NCBI GenBank assembly: GCA_958366945.1
Contig: CATXCY010000004.1
Span: forward strand, 30,803-94,802
Direction of reading: 5' to 3'
Length of the DNA stretch: 64,000 bases
Origin: Bruticola sp004554425
GTDB lineage: Bacteria > Vulcanimicrobiota > Xenobia > Xenobiales > Xenobiaceae
Positions 17,271 through 25,631 of the stretch are shown in pieces (the stretch's first letter is position 1; each line of letters opens with the position of its first letter). A program made the position numbers and the translations under genes. The notes below the pieces were generated by a model that had not been told where the DNA came from, did no database searches, and saw only the letters and a list, made by a program, of their open reading frames with translations.

Positions 17271-18215
17271 TCAGATTAAACCGCGCTGTTCGCTTTGAGC
17301 GGCAATTTCCGAATCGGAAACAGGCTTTGTCATAATACCAAGCATACGACATAAAGCCCAAGTTAATTCCGATCTGTTCATGGTAAAGAAATGGAAAGAT
17401 TCGATACCAGCTTTGCGCAAAATTAACAACATCCCAGCTGCCACTTGCATAGCCAACATATTGCGTATTCCAGGTACATCATCTAAACCATCAAAAAGTT
17501 GTACAATCCAACTAGGTAATTTAGCGCCACAAGTACGACTAAATTGCAAAAGACTTTTGGCATTGGTAACAGGCATAATTCCGGGAACAATGGGAATCTC
17601 AATATGGTGCTTTTCGGCTCTATCCAAAAGACGGAAATAATCATCAACATCAAAGAAATATTGAGTGATAGCTCGGGTAGCTCCAGCATCAATCTTTCTT
17701 TTTAAAACTTCCATATCAAAATCAAGAGACTTTGACTCTGGATGACCTTCAGGGAAAGCAGCTACACTAATTTCAAAGTCACCAATTTTGCGCAAACCAG
17801 CCACTAAATCACAGCAATAACGATATCCTTGAGGATGTGGCTCGTAAACTGAAGATCCTTTGGGAGGATCACCTCGCAAAGCTACAATATGACGTATACC
17901 AGCTTCCCAATATCTTCTGGAAATTTCATCAATTTCGGCGCGACTGGCTCCAGCACAAGTTAAATGGGAAGCCGGTACTAGAGAAGTTTCTTTGGCAATG
18001 CGAGTCACAATATTATGAGTACGCTCTCTAGTAGATCCACCCGCTCCATAAGTAATTCCAACAAACTCTGGACGCAGAGGTTCAAGACGCACAATAGTAT
18101 GCCACAGAGTTTGCTCAGCTTCGGGAGTTTTGGGAGGGAAGAACTCAAAAGAAACTTTAGGCGGATTAGTGCAGAAAAAGTCCTTAAGCTCAGAAATTTC
18201 TATCAGCTTTTTCAA
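17271..18215 (-). CDS. metF: Methylenetetrahydrofolate reductase
   Basis: A 314-residue FAD enzyme of the bacterial MetF family (usual length about 290-310). It reduces 5,10-methylene-tetrahydrofolate to 5-methyl-tetrahydrofolate for methionine synthesis. Seen: the N-terminal VSFEFFPPKT signature with catalytic Glu, FVGITYGAGGSTR, ASHLTCAG, ALRGDPPKG, and the FAD-site region ITQYFFDVDDYFRLLDRA. The last ~30 residues are a loosely conserved tail. Start is TTG 18215 with GGAG seven bases upstream; no ATG fits. It stands alone between the ferredoxin gene and the M16 pair, each separated by non-coding DNA. No methionine synthase gene is nearby. Confidence 0.93.
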   Translation of the reverse strand: MKKLIEISELKDFFCTNPPKVSFEFFPPKTPEAEQTLWHTIVRLEPLRPEFVGITYGAGGSTRERTHNIVTRIAKETSLVPASHLTCAGASRAEIDEISRRYWEAGIRHIVALRGDPPKGSSVYEPHPQGYRYCCDLVAGLRKIGDFEISVAAFPEGHPESKSLDFDMEVLKRKIDAGATRAITQYFFDVDDYFRLLDRAEKHHIEIPIVPGIMPVTNAKSLLQFSRTCGAKLPSWIVQLFDGLDDVPGIRNMLAMQVAAGMLLILRKAGIESFHFFTMNRSELTWALCRMLGIMTKPVSDSEIAAQSEQRGLI

Positions 18216-18249
18216 GGCGTACTCCTAAATTGCAAAGAGAAAAAATACA

Positions 18250-18319
18250 CAAAAAAAGCGGCACTTATACTGAAGCTGAGAACGGCAAGCCGCTCCCCGC
18301 CTCAGTGCAGACCGCTTTT
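18250..18319 (-). terminator. Terminator downstream of the ferredoxin gene
   Basis: Outer arms AAAAGCGG and CCGCTTTT with an inner imperfect stem (ACTGAAGC with GCCTCAGT) and an extra short hairpin. On the minus strand a run of T follows. It ends the monocistronic ferredoxin transcript ahead of metF. Confidence 0.65.
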
Positions 18320-18352
18320 ATATCCTTATAAAGGATAATCTAACTCGCGAAA

Positions 18353-18586
18353 TTACTTGTAGAACTCAGCGTTGATCTGGATGAACTGCTCTTTGTCAGC
18401 GGGAATTTCGTCATCGGCATAGATGGCGTCGGCGCCGCAGCAGCTCTTGCAAGCTCCGCAGTCGATGCATACTTCAGGATTGATGAAGTACTGGGATTCG
18501 CCGTCAGAAGTGTGAATGGCTTCTACGGGGCAGTTCTCAGCGCAGGAACCGCAAGTAATACAAGAATCGGTAATTACATGAGGCAT
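18353..18586 (-). CDS. 2[4Fe-4S] ferredoxin
   Basis: A 77-residue clostridial-type ferredoxin. Two cluster motifs are clear: CITCGSCAENCPVEAI (residues 9-24) and CIDCGACKSCCGADAI (about 41-56). In the second, the usual C-P before the fourth ligand is replaced by CCG. A short acidic C-terminal extension follows. It carries single electrons at low potential between anaerobic enzymes such as pyruvate:ferredoxin oxidoreductase or hydrogenase in the cytosol. It is monocistronic with a terminator after it. Codons are GC-richer than its neighbours, consistent with high expression. Confidence 0.95.
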   Translation of the reverse strand: MPHVITDSCITCGSCAENCPVEAIHTSDGESQYFINPEVCIDCGACKSCCGADAIYADDEIPADKEQFIQINAEFYK

Positions 18587-18734
18587 GTTCTCTAAATTCC
18601 TCTACTTTAAGTGTTGCGATGTCTAAATCGCATTGGCCCCTTGGTTCACGTTGAAACGTTTTTTTCCTACTTATAAAAAATGTTTTTCAAGCAAAGCCAA
18701 GAGCTACAATGCAAAAAGAGTTAATTACGTTTTG

Positions 18735-19673
18735 TCAGTTTCCTAAAATATCGCCTACAGATAAGCGACGACCAGCCATAAAAGCCGCTCCGTCCATCCA
18801 ACATTTGCCAGCAGGCTTAACCAGACGCAGAACTACAGCTCCTTTACCAGTAGCTACAACATAACCCTGACCTTTAATTTGGCCCAAAACTTGTCCGGGG
18901 ACAGTGTTTGCGCTATCTTCATTCCAAGTTGTTACTGGAGATGAGCCTATTTTTAATATTTGGCCATTATGTAAGGTGGCCGCTTCTGGTTCGCTATAGA
19001 GCGCTCTGACAAAGTTGGCTGTCTCTTCAGCTGTCTTATGCCAATCGATAAACAGATCTTCACGCTTAAAAGGCTTAGTATAATTGAATTCACCTTGTTG
19101 GGGCTGAGCTTGTAAAGTACCAGCCTCCAGCCCAATAGCCGTTTCTACCAACATATCGGCACCAATTTCAGCTAAGCGCTCCATAAGCTCGGAACCACTT
19201 TCCTGTGGGGCGATTTCTACTTCTTGGCGCATGAGCACCGCTCCAGTGTCGTAGCCTTCTTCCATAATAAAAGTAGAGACACCAGTAATTTTATCTCCGG
19301 CCATAATAGCAGCTTGCACAGGAATAGCACCGCGGTGGCGAGGCAAAAGCGAAGGATGTAAATTTACACAACCTAAGCGAGGCATTTCCAAGAGACTCTT
19401 GGGGATAAGTTTGGCGTAAGCAGCGACCAAAACGATATCTGGGTTGAGCTCTTCAACTAGCTTCAAAAACTCAGGATCGCGTACTTTTAAAGGTTGATAA
19501 ACTGGTAAGCCCAATTCTAAAGCCGCAACCTTAACCGGAGGCGGAGTTAGTTTGTTGCCTCGCCCCTTGGGCTTGTCAGGCTGAGTAACGACAGCTACAA
19601 CCTCAAAGCGCTCAGCCAATTTTTTTAAGGAAGGAACAGCAAATTGAGGAGTTCCCATATACAATACACGCAT
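18735..19673 (-). CDS. fmt: Methionyl-tRNA formyltransferase
   Basis: A 312-residue enzyme that formylates initiator Met-tRNA with 10-formyl-tetrahydrofolate. Seen: MRVLYMGTPQFAVPSL at the start, the catalytic loop NLHPSLLPRHRGAIPVQAAI (Asn, His), GVSTFIMEEGYDTGAVL, and the C-terminal tRNA-binding domain from about residue 205. A longer frame opens five codons earlier with TTG at 19688; I choose ATG 19673 because GAGGAACGG sits right before it and the family begins there. It lies directly downstream of def (peptide deformylase), the classic def-fmt operon, with a 15-base gap. Confidence 0.95.
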   Translation of the reverse strand: MRVLYMGTPQFAVPSLKKLAERFEVVAVVTQPDKPKGRGNKLTPPPVKVAALELGLPVYQPLKVRDPEFLKLVEELNPDIVLVAAYAKLIPKSLLEMPRLGCVNLHPSLLPRHRGAIPVQAAIMAGDKITGVSTFIMEEGYDTGAVLMRQEVEIAPQESGSELMERLAEIGADMLVETAIGLEAGTLQAQPQQGEFNYTKPFKREDLFIDWHKTAEETANFVRALYSEPEAATLHNGQILKIGSSPVTTWNEDSANTVPGQVLGQIKGQGYVVATGKGAVVLRLVKPAGKCWMDGAAFMAGRRLSVGDILGN

Positions 19674-19688
19674 GTATCCGTTCCTCAA

Positions 19689-20276
19689 TTAGGCTTTCGT
19701 ATCTTCTTCGGTAGGAGCGGCTTCTTCGTTTTTAACTTCAGTAGATTCTTCAGCTTCCGTTCCTTCTTCGGCTACCTTCGAATCTTCTTTTTCACCTTCA
19801 GCCTCTTCTTCCGGATTAGCTGTTACCGGATGCACATTTTCAGCTATATCGATATAGACACGTCCATCCAAATGATCACATTCATGCTGAGCACAGCGAG
19901 CAAAAAGTCCCTCTCCCTCATAACTAACTCTTTGACCGTTTTCATCCAAGCCACTTAAACGCACCTTAGAGCAACGCCATACTTCGCCTTCTAACCCGGG
20001 GTAAGAGAGACAGCCTTCCATACCCAACTCTTCCTCATCACTCAAAAAAGTAACTTTGGGGTTGGCCAATTTAATGGGGCCATCACCTACATCTATAACT
20101 ATTAAACGACGAGAAATTCCTACTTGAGGAGCAGCTAAACCTACACCTGGAGCTGCATACATAGTTTCTAACATGCGATCAAAAATATCGCGTACCTTTT
20201 GATCGACTCTCTCTACAGGTTTGCATTTGCGACGTAAAATAGGATCATCGTTAATTCTGATTTTGAATGTAGACAT
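19689..20276 (-). CDS. def: Peptide deformylase with acidic C-terminal tail
   Basis: A 195-residue metal hydrolase that removes formyl groups from nascent proteins. All three motifs are present: GVGLAAPQVG (about 46-55), EGCLSYPG (with the metal-ligand Cys) and QHECDHLDG (HExxH; a Cys takes the common hydrophobic position). The catalytic domain ends near residue 150. The last ~45 residues are almost entirely Glu, Ala, Thr, Lys and Asp, an acidic disordered tail absent from most deformylases. It is first in the def-fmt operon. ATG 20276 has AAGGG about nine bases upstream. The leader upstream contains two long inverted repeats. Confidence 0.93.
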   Translation of the reverse strand: MSTFKIRINDDPILRRKCKPVERVDQKVRDIFDRMLETMYAAPGVGLAAPQVGISRRLIVIDVGDGPIKLANPKVTFLSDEEELGMEGCLSYPGLEGEVWRCSKVRLSGLDENGQRVSYEGEGLFARCAQHECDHLDGRVYIDIAENVHPVTANPEEEAEGEKEDSKVAEEGTEAEESTEVKNEEAAPTEEDTKA

Positions 20277-20299
20277 AATATTTTTCCCTTAAATAATAA

Positions 20300-20366
20300 G
20301 ACCGAATGTCGGCCCACAGAGGCTTTTTCCAGAAAAAAAAGACTTGCTATCAAACGACATTCGGCC
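20300..20366 (-). promoter_or_regulatory. Large hairpin in the def leader
   Basis: A 12-bp inverted repeat (GACCGAATGTCG at 20300-20311 and CGACATTCGGCC at 20355-20366, one G-T pair) closes a 43-base loop that holds an eight-T run on the minus strand. It lies 23 bases upstream of def. It could be a leader control structure or a terminator from the gene upstream. No known riboswitch is recognised. Confidence 0.35.
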
Positions 20367-20378
20367 GCAGCTTCCCTA

Positions 20379-20435
20379 ACGCAGTTCCCTAGTAGCAATT
20401 GACAATATCTTACCGAAAGCTCAGGGAACTGGCGT
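20379..20435 (-). promoter_or_regulatory. Second inverted repeat between the stalk-like gene and def
   Basis: ACGCAGTTCCCT (20379-20390) pairs with AGGGAACTGGCGT (20423-20435) with one bulge around a 32-base loop. It starts 14 bases after the upstream gene's stop codon. It probably protects or terminates that mRNA, though no T-run follows immediately. Confidence 0.35.
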
Positions 20436-20448
20436 CAGCAAAATCATC

Positions 20449-21459
20449 TTAAAAAGAAGGAGCGAATTCACTCATAGGATCAGGCTCTTTTTCTTCAGCA
20501 GGAGCTGCAGGCTTAGCCTGAGTCTCGGTAGGATCCGGAGCAGCTTCTACTTTAGGTTGCTCAGCGGGCTTATCGACTTTGGGAGGATCGTGAATAATGA
20601 GAGCTTTGCACTCGACCGGAACTCTGTTGTAATTGAACCAAATAGGATTATCGGGAGTGAAAGTGCAACTCTGTCCAGCTTCCAAAATACCTACATCTTT
20701 GCTCCAAGTGTTCACCACAGTTCCATCATAGAGCACTGCATTTACGTTAAACTGTACACCACTCAGGGAAGTGCTGCCAGTATTTGTAATTTTGGCGCTA
20801 TTGAAGTGGACTTCAGCAGTGTAGGCACCGCCAGCATCGTTGTTAAACCAATCAATGCTGTTGACAGCAATAGGAGATTGAGAATTGCTGCCATCAGTTT
20901 CAATCTTACCCTGGGCGTTAAGTTTGTACTTCACTTCACCGCCACTTTTTTTAGCTGAATCAACATTTTTACCAGCACCTTTGGAAACGCTGGAACGTGG
21001 AGTGGCAGCAGCTATTTGAGCTTTAGTAACAGGAACTATTAAATCGATACTGCCAATGGCGGAAGAAACTGTATATTTCAAGCCAAAATATTTAGCAAAA
21101 GTTTGTACATCAACAGTCAGATGACCGGCTTTCAGAGCAGTAGGCAGAACAAATTCTTTACCGCCAAAAATCACGCTGGTAATGTTAGAGTCAAGAAGTG
21201 GACCATTAGCCTCTCCCTTGACACTTTTCTTAGACTCTGCGGCAGTATAAACATACAGCTTGCTGCCGTCCAAATTCCAAGTGTAATTCAAGGATTTAAG
21301 CAAATCATCCAAATTTGCTTTGACAGTCTCTCCGGAAATAACGGCACTGCCTTTAAATGGACGGTTACGCACATAGAAATCATAATCAGCGGCACTTACC
21401 GAAACGGCAGAGCCCAGTAAAATGGCAGCCGTCAAAAAGCCATAGAAAAATTTGTTCAT
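20449..21459 (-). CDS. Secreted protein with a copper amine oxidase N-like (stalk) domain
   Basis: A 336-residue protein with a clean signal peptide (1-23, ends VSVSAAD). Residues 25-75 (KANLDDLLKSLNYTWNLDG) and a second copy around 95-130 resemble the short alpha/beta repeats of copper amine oxidase N-terminal-like stalk domains, which bind cell-surface or substrate structures. A second domain (about 190-290) looks beta-rich, and the C-terminal ~45 residues are Pro/Glu/Ala linker. No catalytic motif is seen. ATG 21459 follows GGAGG. It sits alone between der and def with structured non-coding DNA on both sides. Role unknown; extracytoplasmic location is well supported. Confidence 0.6.
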   Translation of the reverse strand: MNKFFYGFLTAAILLGSAVSVSAADYDFYVRNRPFKGSAVISGETVKANLDDLLKSLNYTWNLDGSKLYVYTAAESKKSVKGEANGPLLDSNITSVIFGGKEFVLPTALKAGHLTVDVQTFAKYFGLKYTVSSAIGSIDLIVPVTKAQIAAATPRSSVSKGAGKNVDSAKKSGGEVKYKLNAQGKIETDGSNSQSPIAVNSIDWFNNDAGGAYTAEVHFNSAKITNTGSTSLSGVQFNVNAVLYDGTVVNTWSKDVGILEAGQSCTFTPDNPIWFNYNRVPVECKALIIHDPPKVDKPAEQPKVEAAPDPTETQAKPAAPAEEKEPDPMSEFAPSF

Positions 21460-21662
21460 TCTTAGTCCTCCAAAAATATGAGAAACTTTTTCCTGCCGAA
21501 TTGCACTTTTGAGCGAACGGCACTACTTCAAAGGCAACAAACTAGAGCAAATAAGACGCGCCGCCTTTTCAGCAGTTCAACCGGACTATCTCAGCACCCA
21601 TCAAAATCGGGATTCAACACAGAAACAGAATATCCGCCTGCCGTGGCTCATAAAGAGTTCGC

Positions 21663-21712
21663 AAAAAGAAGCCCTATTCAACAGCATGTAAAAAAGCCAG
21701 CTGAAATAGGGC
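21663..21712 (-). terminator. Terminator of the der gene
   Basis: GCCCTATTCAACAGC (21671-21685) pairs with GCTGAAATAGGGC (21700-21712) around a T-rich loop. On the minus strand TTCTTTTT follows the stem. It lies 15 bases after the der stop codon. Confidence 0.65.
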
Positions 21713-21726
21713 CACAAGCAAGCGAA

Positions 21727-23100
21727 TTACTTCACAAACTTTAAGTCTATAGGCGTACCTACAAAACCAAAAGCTTCACGCAACTGGTTTTCCAGATAGC
21801 GCTTATACGAAAAGTGAACCAAATCGGGAGAATTGCACTTGAAAGTAAAGCGAGGCGGAGCACTGGGTCTTTGACTGACATACTTGATCTTCAGACGCTC
21901 ACCCTTGTAACTTGGCGGCGGCCTTAAGGCTACGGCTTCTTTAACAACTTGGTTGAGCACAGGAGTAGGAACTCGGCGGCAAGATTCGTCATATGAATCT
22001 AAAGCTGCTTCCAAAATTTCGTCAACTCCATCACCAGTTAGAGCGGAAGAGAAAATAACTGGCGCATAAGCCATAAACTCCAGATCTTTGCCTAATTTTT
22101 TAACAAAGCGTTGCTTCCACTCTTCTACTTTAGCTCCGTTAGCCAGTCCTTCCCCATCTTCTCCAGCTAATTCACGCACCAAGTCCCATTTATTGACTAC
22201 AATAACAGAAGGCTTTCCTGATTCGTGAATATCTCCAGCCACACGCTTATCTTGAGCTACCACACCATCTCTGGCATCGATAACCAAAATAGCAACATCA
22301 GCCTTTTCCAAAGATTGGGAAGCTCTAACGCTGGAATAGAACTCGACACTTTCATCGACTTTAGCTTGGCGACGCAAACCAGCAGTATCAATTAAACGCA
22401 CTACTCTATCGCCATATTCTACTACGGTTTCTACGGAATCACGCGTAGTTCCAGCTTGATCGTGGACGATACTGCGTTCTTGACCTATAAGGCGATTCAT
22501 AGTAGAAGATTTGCCCACATTGGGACGGCCTACCAAAGCAATCGAAACTTCCTGCTCTTCACTTGGCTTAACCTCGGCAGGCAATCTTTCCAAAATAGCA
22601 TCCAGAAGATCTCCAGTAGAGATGCCGTGAATGGCTGAAACAGGATAAGGATCACCCATGCCCAAAGCATAAAATTCGACAGCATGAGTTTCAATATCTA
22701 AAGTTTCAGCTTTGTTGGCAATAAGCAATACCGGTTTTTTGGAGCGACGTAAGATATTAGCCACTTCCTCATCCAAAGGTTGGACACCGGCACGAATATC
22801 AACAACAAAAAGCACTAAATCAGATTCATCTACAGCTGTTTGAGCTTGCTGATGAATATCGCGGCGCAGAATATCGGGGTCATTAGGATCGATACCTCCG
22901 GTATCGCAAACTGTAAAAGTGCGTCCGTTCCACTCGCATGTGCCGTAAATACGGTCACGAGTAATACCTGGCGTATCTTCTACAATAGCTTTGCGCTCGC
23001 CAGTCAAACGATTAAACAGCGCCGATTTACCCACATTGGGGCGACCGACTATAGCAACCATAGCGTTGCTGTTTAAACGCGGCTTAGCTTGATTGTTCAT
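21727..23100 (-). CDS. der: Ribosome-biogenesis GTPase Der (EngA)
   Basis: A 457-residue double GTPase needed for 50S ribosome assembly. The first G domain has GRPNVGKSALFNRL and DTPGITRDR; its G4 reads NKAE instead of the usual NKxD. The second has GRPNVGKSSTMNRL, a DTAG switch and a normal NKWD. The C-terminal KH-like domain (about 360-457) ends in GFVGTPIDLKFVK, a typical Der ending. ATG 23100 is followed by a short variable leader. The gene order cmk-plsC-der matches a common bacterial cluster, although the 175-bp gap to plsC may hold its own promoter. Confidence 0.96.
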   Translation of the reverse strand: MNNQAKPRLNSNAMVAIVGRPNVGKSALFNRLTGERKAIVEDTPGITRDRIYGTCEWNGRTFTVCDTGGIDPNDPDILRRDIHQQAQTAVDESDLVLFVVDIRAGVQPLDEEVANILRRSKKPVLLIANKAETLDIETHAVEFYALGMGDPYPVSAIHGISTGDLLDAILERLPAEVKPSEEQEVSIALVGRPNVGKSSTMNRLIGQERSIVHDQAGTTRDSVETVVEYGDRVVRLIDTAGLRRQAKVDESVEFYSSVRASQSLEKADVAILVIDARDGVVAQDKRVAGDIHESGKPSVIVVNKWDLVRELAGEDGEGLANGAKVEEWKQRFVKKLGKDLEFMAYAPVIFSSALTGDGVDEILEAALDSYDESCRRVPTPVLNQVVKEAVALRPPPSYKGERLKIKYVSQRPSAPPRFTFKCNSPDLVHFSYKRYLENQLREAFGFVGTPIDLKFVK

Positions 23101-23202
23101 GTATTTTTATTTCCTATAGTTTCGTACAGGCAACTCTACCAAAAGAGCTGCCATTAAGATAAACATTTTTGTTCAGGCTTGACAAAAGCCGATATTTCTT
23201 AA

Positions 23203-24027
23203 CTAAGAGCGAGATACAGGCCCTAAAGTTTGCAATTGAGCAATAGAGCTCATAACTTGGTTGCAAACTTCTTTCATGGCTTTAGGATCTGGCCGTTCAT
23301 TTAAGGCTACTGGTATAGGCTTGCCGAAGCGAATGCTCAAGCGATGTCCACAAGGTATACCATGATTGTGCCCTATTTCATAAGTGTTAAAAACACAGGC
23401 CGGAACTATGGGCACACCGCTTTTTAATGCCATAACAGAAACACCAAGTTTGCCTCTTTGCAATTTTCCGTCTTTAGAACGCGTACCCTCGGGAAAAATT
23501 CCAACCACTCGGCCACTTTTAAGCAAATCTATGGCTTGGTTGACGGAGCTACCGTCTTTGGAGCTTCGATCTACCCAAACACAACCACAACCAGCCAGAA
23601 TTTTGCCTAAAACAGGAATCATGAAAAGCTCTTTTTTAGCTACAAAATGTACTTGTCTGAAATTGATGGCAATGCTAACTAGAGGCGGATCGAAAAGAGA
23701 AACATGGTTGGAAGCTATTAAGCAACCGCCTTCTTTGGGAATGTTTTCCAGTCCCTCAGAATCTACTCCAAATAAAGTATTGCAGTATAAATATACGGCA
23801 CTGCGAGCAACTTTATATAAAGTTTGTTTAAAGTTCGGAGGCTTTAAACAAACTTTACCTAACGGCGTATGGCGCAAACTTTCGGGAATAATACGCAGCG
23901 AGGACAAGGCAGTAGCGCCTGCGGTAGCTTCACCATCTGAAGGCGGCGAGCTTTCGTCAAGATTTGTAGTAGCTACCGACTTATCCGATAAGGCGTCGGT
24001 ATTCTGACCTTGGCTTTGCTCACTCAT
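23203..24027 (-). CDS. plsC: 1-acyl-sn-glycerol-3-phosphate acyltransferase
   Basis: A 274-residue membrane-associated acyltransferase making phosphatidic acid from lysophosphatidate. Motifs: NHVSLFDPP (HX4D, catalytic), a basic FVAKKELF strand, FPEGTRSKDGKL (substrate binding) and IVPACVF. The first ~70 residues are a low-complexity Ser/Ala/Thr extension not normal for PlsC. I start at ATG 24027 (MSEQSQGQ), whose codons overlap the cmk stop, giving tight coupling with GAGG upstream. A longer frame from 24054 is possible. It acts at the inner membrane with PlsY, which is encoded at 42 kb. Confidence 0.9.
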   Translation of the reverse strand: MSEQSQGQNTDALSDKSVATTNLDESSPPSDGEATAGATALSSLRIIPESLRHTPLGKVCLKPPNFKQTLYKVARSAVYLYCNTLFGVDSEGLENIPKEGGCLIASNHVSLFDPPLVSIAINFRQVHFVAKKELFMIPVLGKILAGCGCVWVDRSSKDGSSVNQAIDLLKSGRVVGIFPEGTRSKDGKLQRGKLGVSVMALKSGVPIVPACVFNTYEIGHNHGIPCGHRLSIRFGKPIPVALNERPDPKAMKEVCNQVMSSIAQLQTLGPVSRS

Positions 24028-24718
24028 GGGCAGAGGCTGCCTCAGCATAATCACGACAAATTATATCGGCTACTTCTTCAGCACTAAGAGAACTGCAATC
24101 TATATAAGAAGCTCCAGGTGCTTTGACTAAAGGAGAATCAGCTCGATGAGTATCTTCATAGTCACGCTCGGCTAGTTGCTTATAAATATCATCGTAAGTG
24201 AGAGTATTACCGGGACGGCTTTGCATATCCAGCAAACGGCGGCGAGCTCTCTCCTCTAAGCTGGCATCCAAGAAATATTTCAACCTAGCATCAGGCAGAA
24301 CAACGGTGCAAATATCGCGGCCGGCCATAACGATACCCCCATCATCGGCAATTCGTTTTTGCCTTTTTACCATGTCCGCCCTAACAGCCGAACAGCTGGC
24401 CACTTTAGATACGGCCCCACTTACTCTGGGACTATGCAAATCAGCAGTGATGTCACGTCCGTCCACAAAAACTTTGCAACCAGCGGCGCTGTCTTTGTCA
24501 GGTTCAAGGCGCAAGTCCAAGTTTTGAGCTAGCAATCCTAAAGCTTGCTCGTCATCTAAAGCACAATTTTTCTCCAGAGCTTGCCAAGTTGCGGCCCTGT
24601 ACATCATGCCAGTATCTAAATACAGTAATCCTAAGCGAGCAGCAACTAAGCGAGCCACTGTGGTTTTACCTCCGGCAGCTGGCCCATCGATAGCGATATT
24701 GATATTGCAATTACACAT
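24020..24718 (-). CDS. cmk: Cytidylate kinase
   Basis: A 232-residue P-loop kinase converting CMP/dCMP to the diphosphates. Seen: IAIDGPAAGGKTTVARLVA (P-loop), LYLDTGMMYRA, GRDICTVVLPDARLKYFLDA, and the LID region RARRRLLDM. Length is normal (220-230). I start at ATG 24718, which has GAGGGA upstream and begins MCNCNINIAIDG; the longer frame from 24754 needs GTG and an odd basic leader. The gene overlaps plsC by eight bases. The 355-bp region upstream has no clear gene. Confidence 0.93.
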   Translation of the reverse strand: MCNCNINIAIDGPAAGGKTTVARLVAARLGLLYLDTGMMYRAATWQALEKNCALDDEQALGLLAQNLDLRLEPDKDSAAGCKVFVDGRDITADLHSPRVSGAVSKVASCSAVRADMVKRQKRIADDGGIVMAGRDICTVVLPDARLKYFLDASLEERARRRLLDMQSRPGNTLTYDDIYKQLAERDYEDTHRADSPLVKAPGASYIDCSSLSAEEVADIICRDYAEAASAHE

Positions 24719-25073
24719 AGTTCTGGAGTCCCTCATATATGCACGCAAACGCACTTCTATAACTACCTACAAAGGCGGGAGCTTATTGTTCATGCTAGAA
24801 ATGACGCTGCAACTCGACAGGAATGCAACTATCACGTCTCTCTCAATAAGCGCAAATGCTAGTGCATTTCGCGGCATTCTCTCCGGGCCGGTTCGCCATA
24901 CCAACCTTTATCCCCTACCTAAGAGGTGAAGTACTTCGGTTAAGAATGGCCTAAAAAGCCAATTTGCTTTTAGTGCAGCAGGAAAAAAAAAGACCAACTA
25001 TCAAGAGCTTTAGACAGATTTGAGTCTGCTTCTCAGCGAGTGAACTAAAATACAAAACAAAGGAATTTTATTC
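24719..25073. other. Non-coding divergent region with inverted repeats
   Basis: This gap between cmk (minus) and gmhB (plus) holds no convincing gene. It contains a perfect GCTTATTG/CAATAAGC repeat (24781-24788 with 24844-24851) enclosing about 55 bases, a hairpin AAATGCTAGTGCATTT (24854-24869), and further short palindromes to about 24960. A small frame here is only the tail of one antisense to cmk. It could be a structured leader or small RNA; no known family (SRP, RNase P, 6S, tmRNA) was recognised. Confidence 0.35.
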
Positions 25074-25631
25074 GTGAATAAAGCTATTTTTTTAGATCGA
25101 GACGGTACCTTAATTGAAGAAGTAAATTTCTTGCATAAACCAGAGCAAGTGCGTTGGATTGAGGGAGTTCGGGAAAAGCTAGCCGCTTTATATAAACAAG
25201 GTTGGCGCTTAATTATGGTAACTAATCAATCCGGAGTAGCTCGCGGCTACTTTACTATGGATGACGTCAATAAAGTATATACATATATGCAAGATAGTTT
25301 GCGCCCTTATGGAGTGCAATTTCAAGCTATGTATTGTTGTCCGCATCATCCTGTATTTTCCCAAAGCGAAGCCGATCGCCATTGTTCTTGTCGCAAGCCC
25401 AAGCCTGGTATGTATTTGCAAGCCCAGAAAGACTGGGATTTGGACTTATCTCAATCTGTAGCTTTTGGTGATAAATTGACCGATATAGAAGCCCCATTAG
25501 CCTTGGGATGCCGCTGTTTCTTAGTAGGCACTGGCTATGGAGCCGGTGAAGCGACTAAGTTGCAAGACGAGCGCTATGCCAAAATAGAAACATGTTCTGA
25601 TTTGGCAGTCGGACTAGATCTACTTCTTTAA
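25074..25631 (+). CDS. gmhB: D-glycero-D-manno-heptose-1,7-bisphosphate 7-phosphatase
   Basis: A 185-residue HAD phosphatase of the GmhB group. It removes the 7-phosphate in ADP-heptose synthesis for the lipopolysaccharide inner core. Seen: FLDRDGTLIEE (nucleophile and acid Asp, residues 8 and 10), VTNQSG, the structural zinc loop with CPHHP (Cys89, His91) and CSC (Cys104, Cys106), CRKPKPGM and FGDKLTDIEA. Length is normal. The start is GTG 25074 with AAAGGA nine bases upstream. It is a lone plus-strand gene whose last four bases overlap the end of priA. This is one of the better hints that the host has LPS. Confidence 0.9.
   Translation: MNKAIFLDRDGTLIEEVNFLHKPEQVRWIEGVREKLAALYKQGWRLIMVTNQSGVARGYFTMDDVNKVYTYMQDSLRPYGVQFQAMYCCPHHPVFSQSEADRHCSCRKPKPGMYLQAQKDWDLDLSQSVAFGDKLTDIEAPLALGCRCFLVGTGYGAGEATKLQDERYAKIETCSDLAVGLDLLL

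Noticed and set aside
24606..24929. A 107-codon frame running from cmk into the gap
   Set aside because: Most of it is antisense to cmk and the remainder has no family signal.
24719..25073. SRP RNA, 6S RNA, RNase P RNA or tmRNA
   Set aside because: None of the conserved sequence blocks of these RNAs was found on either strand.
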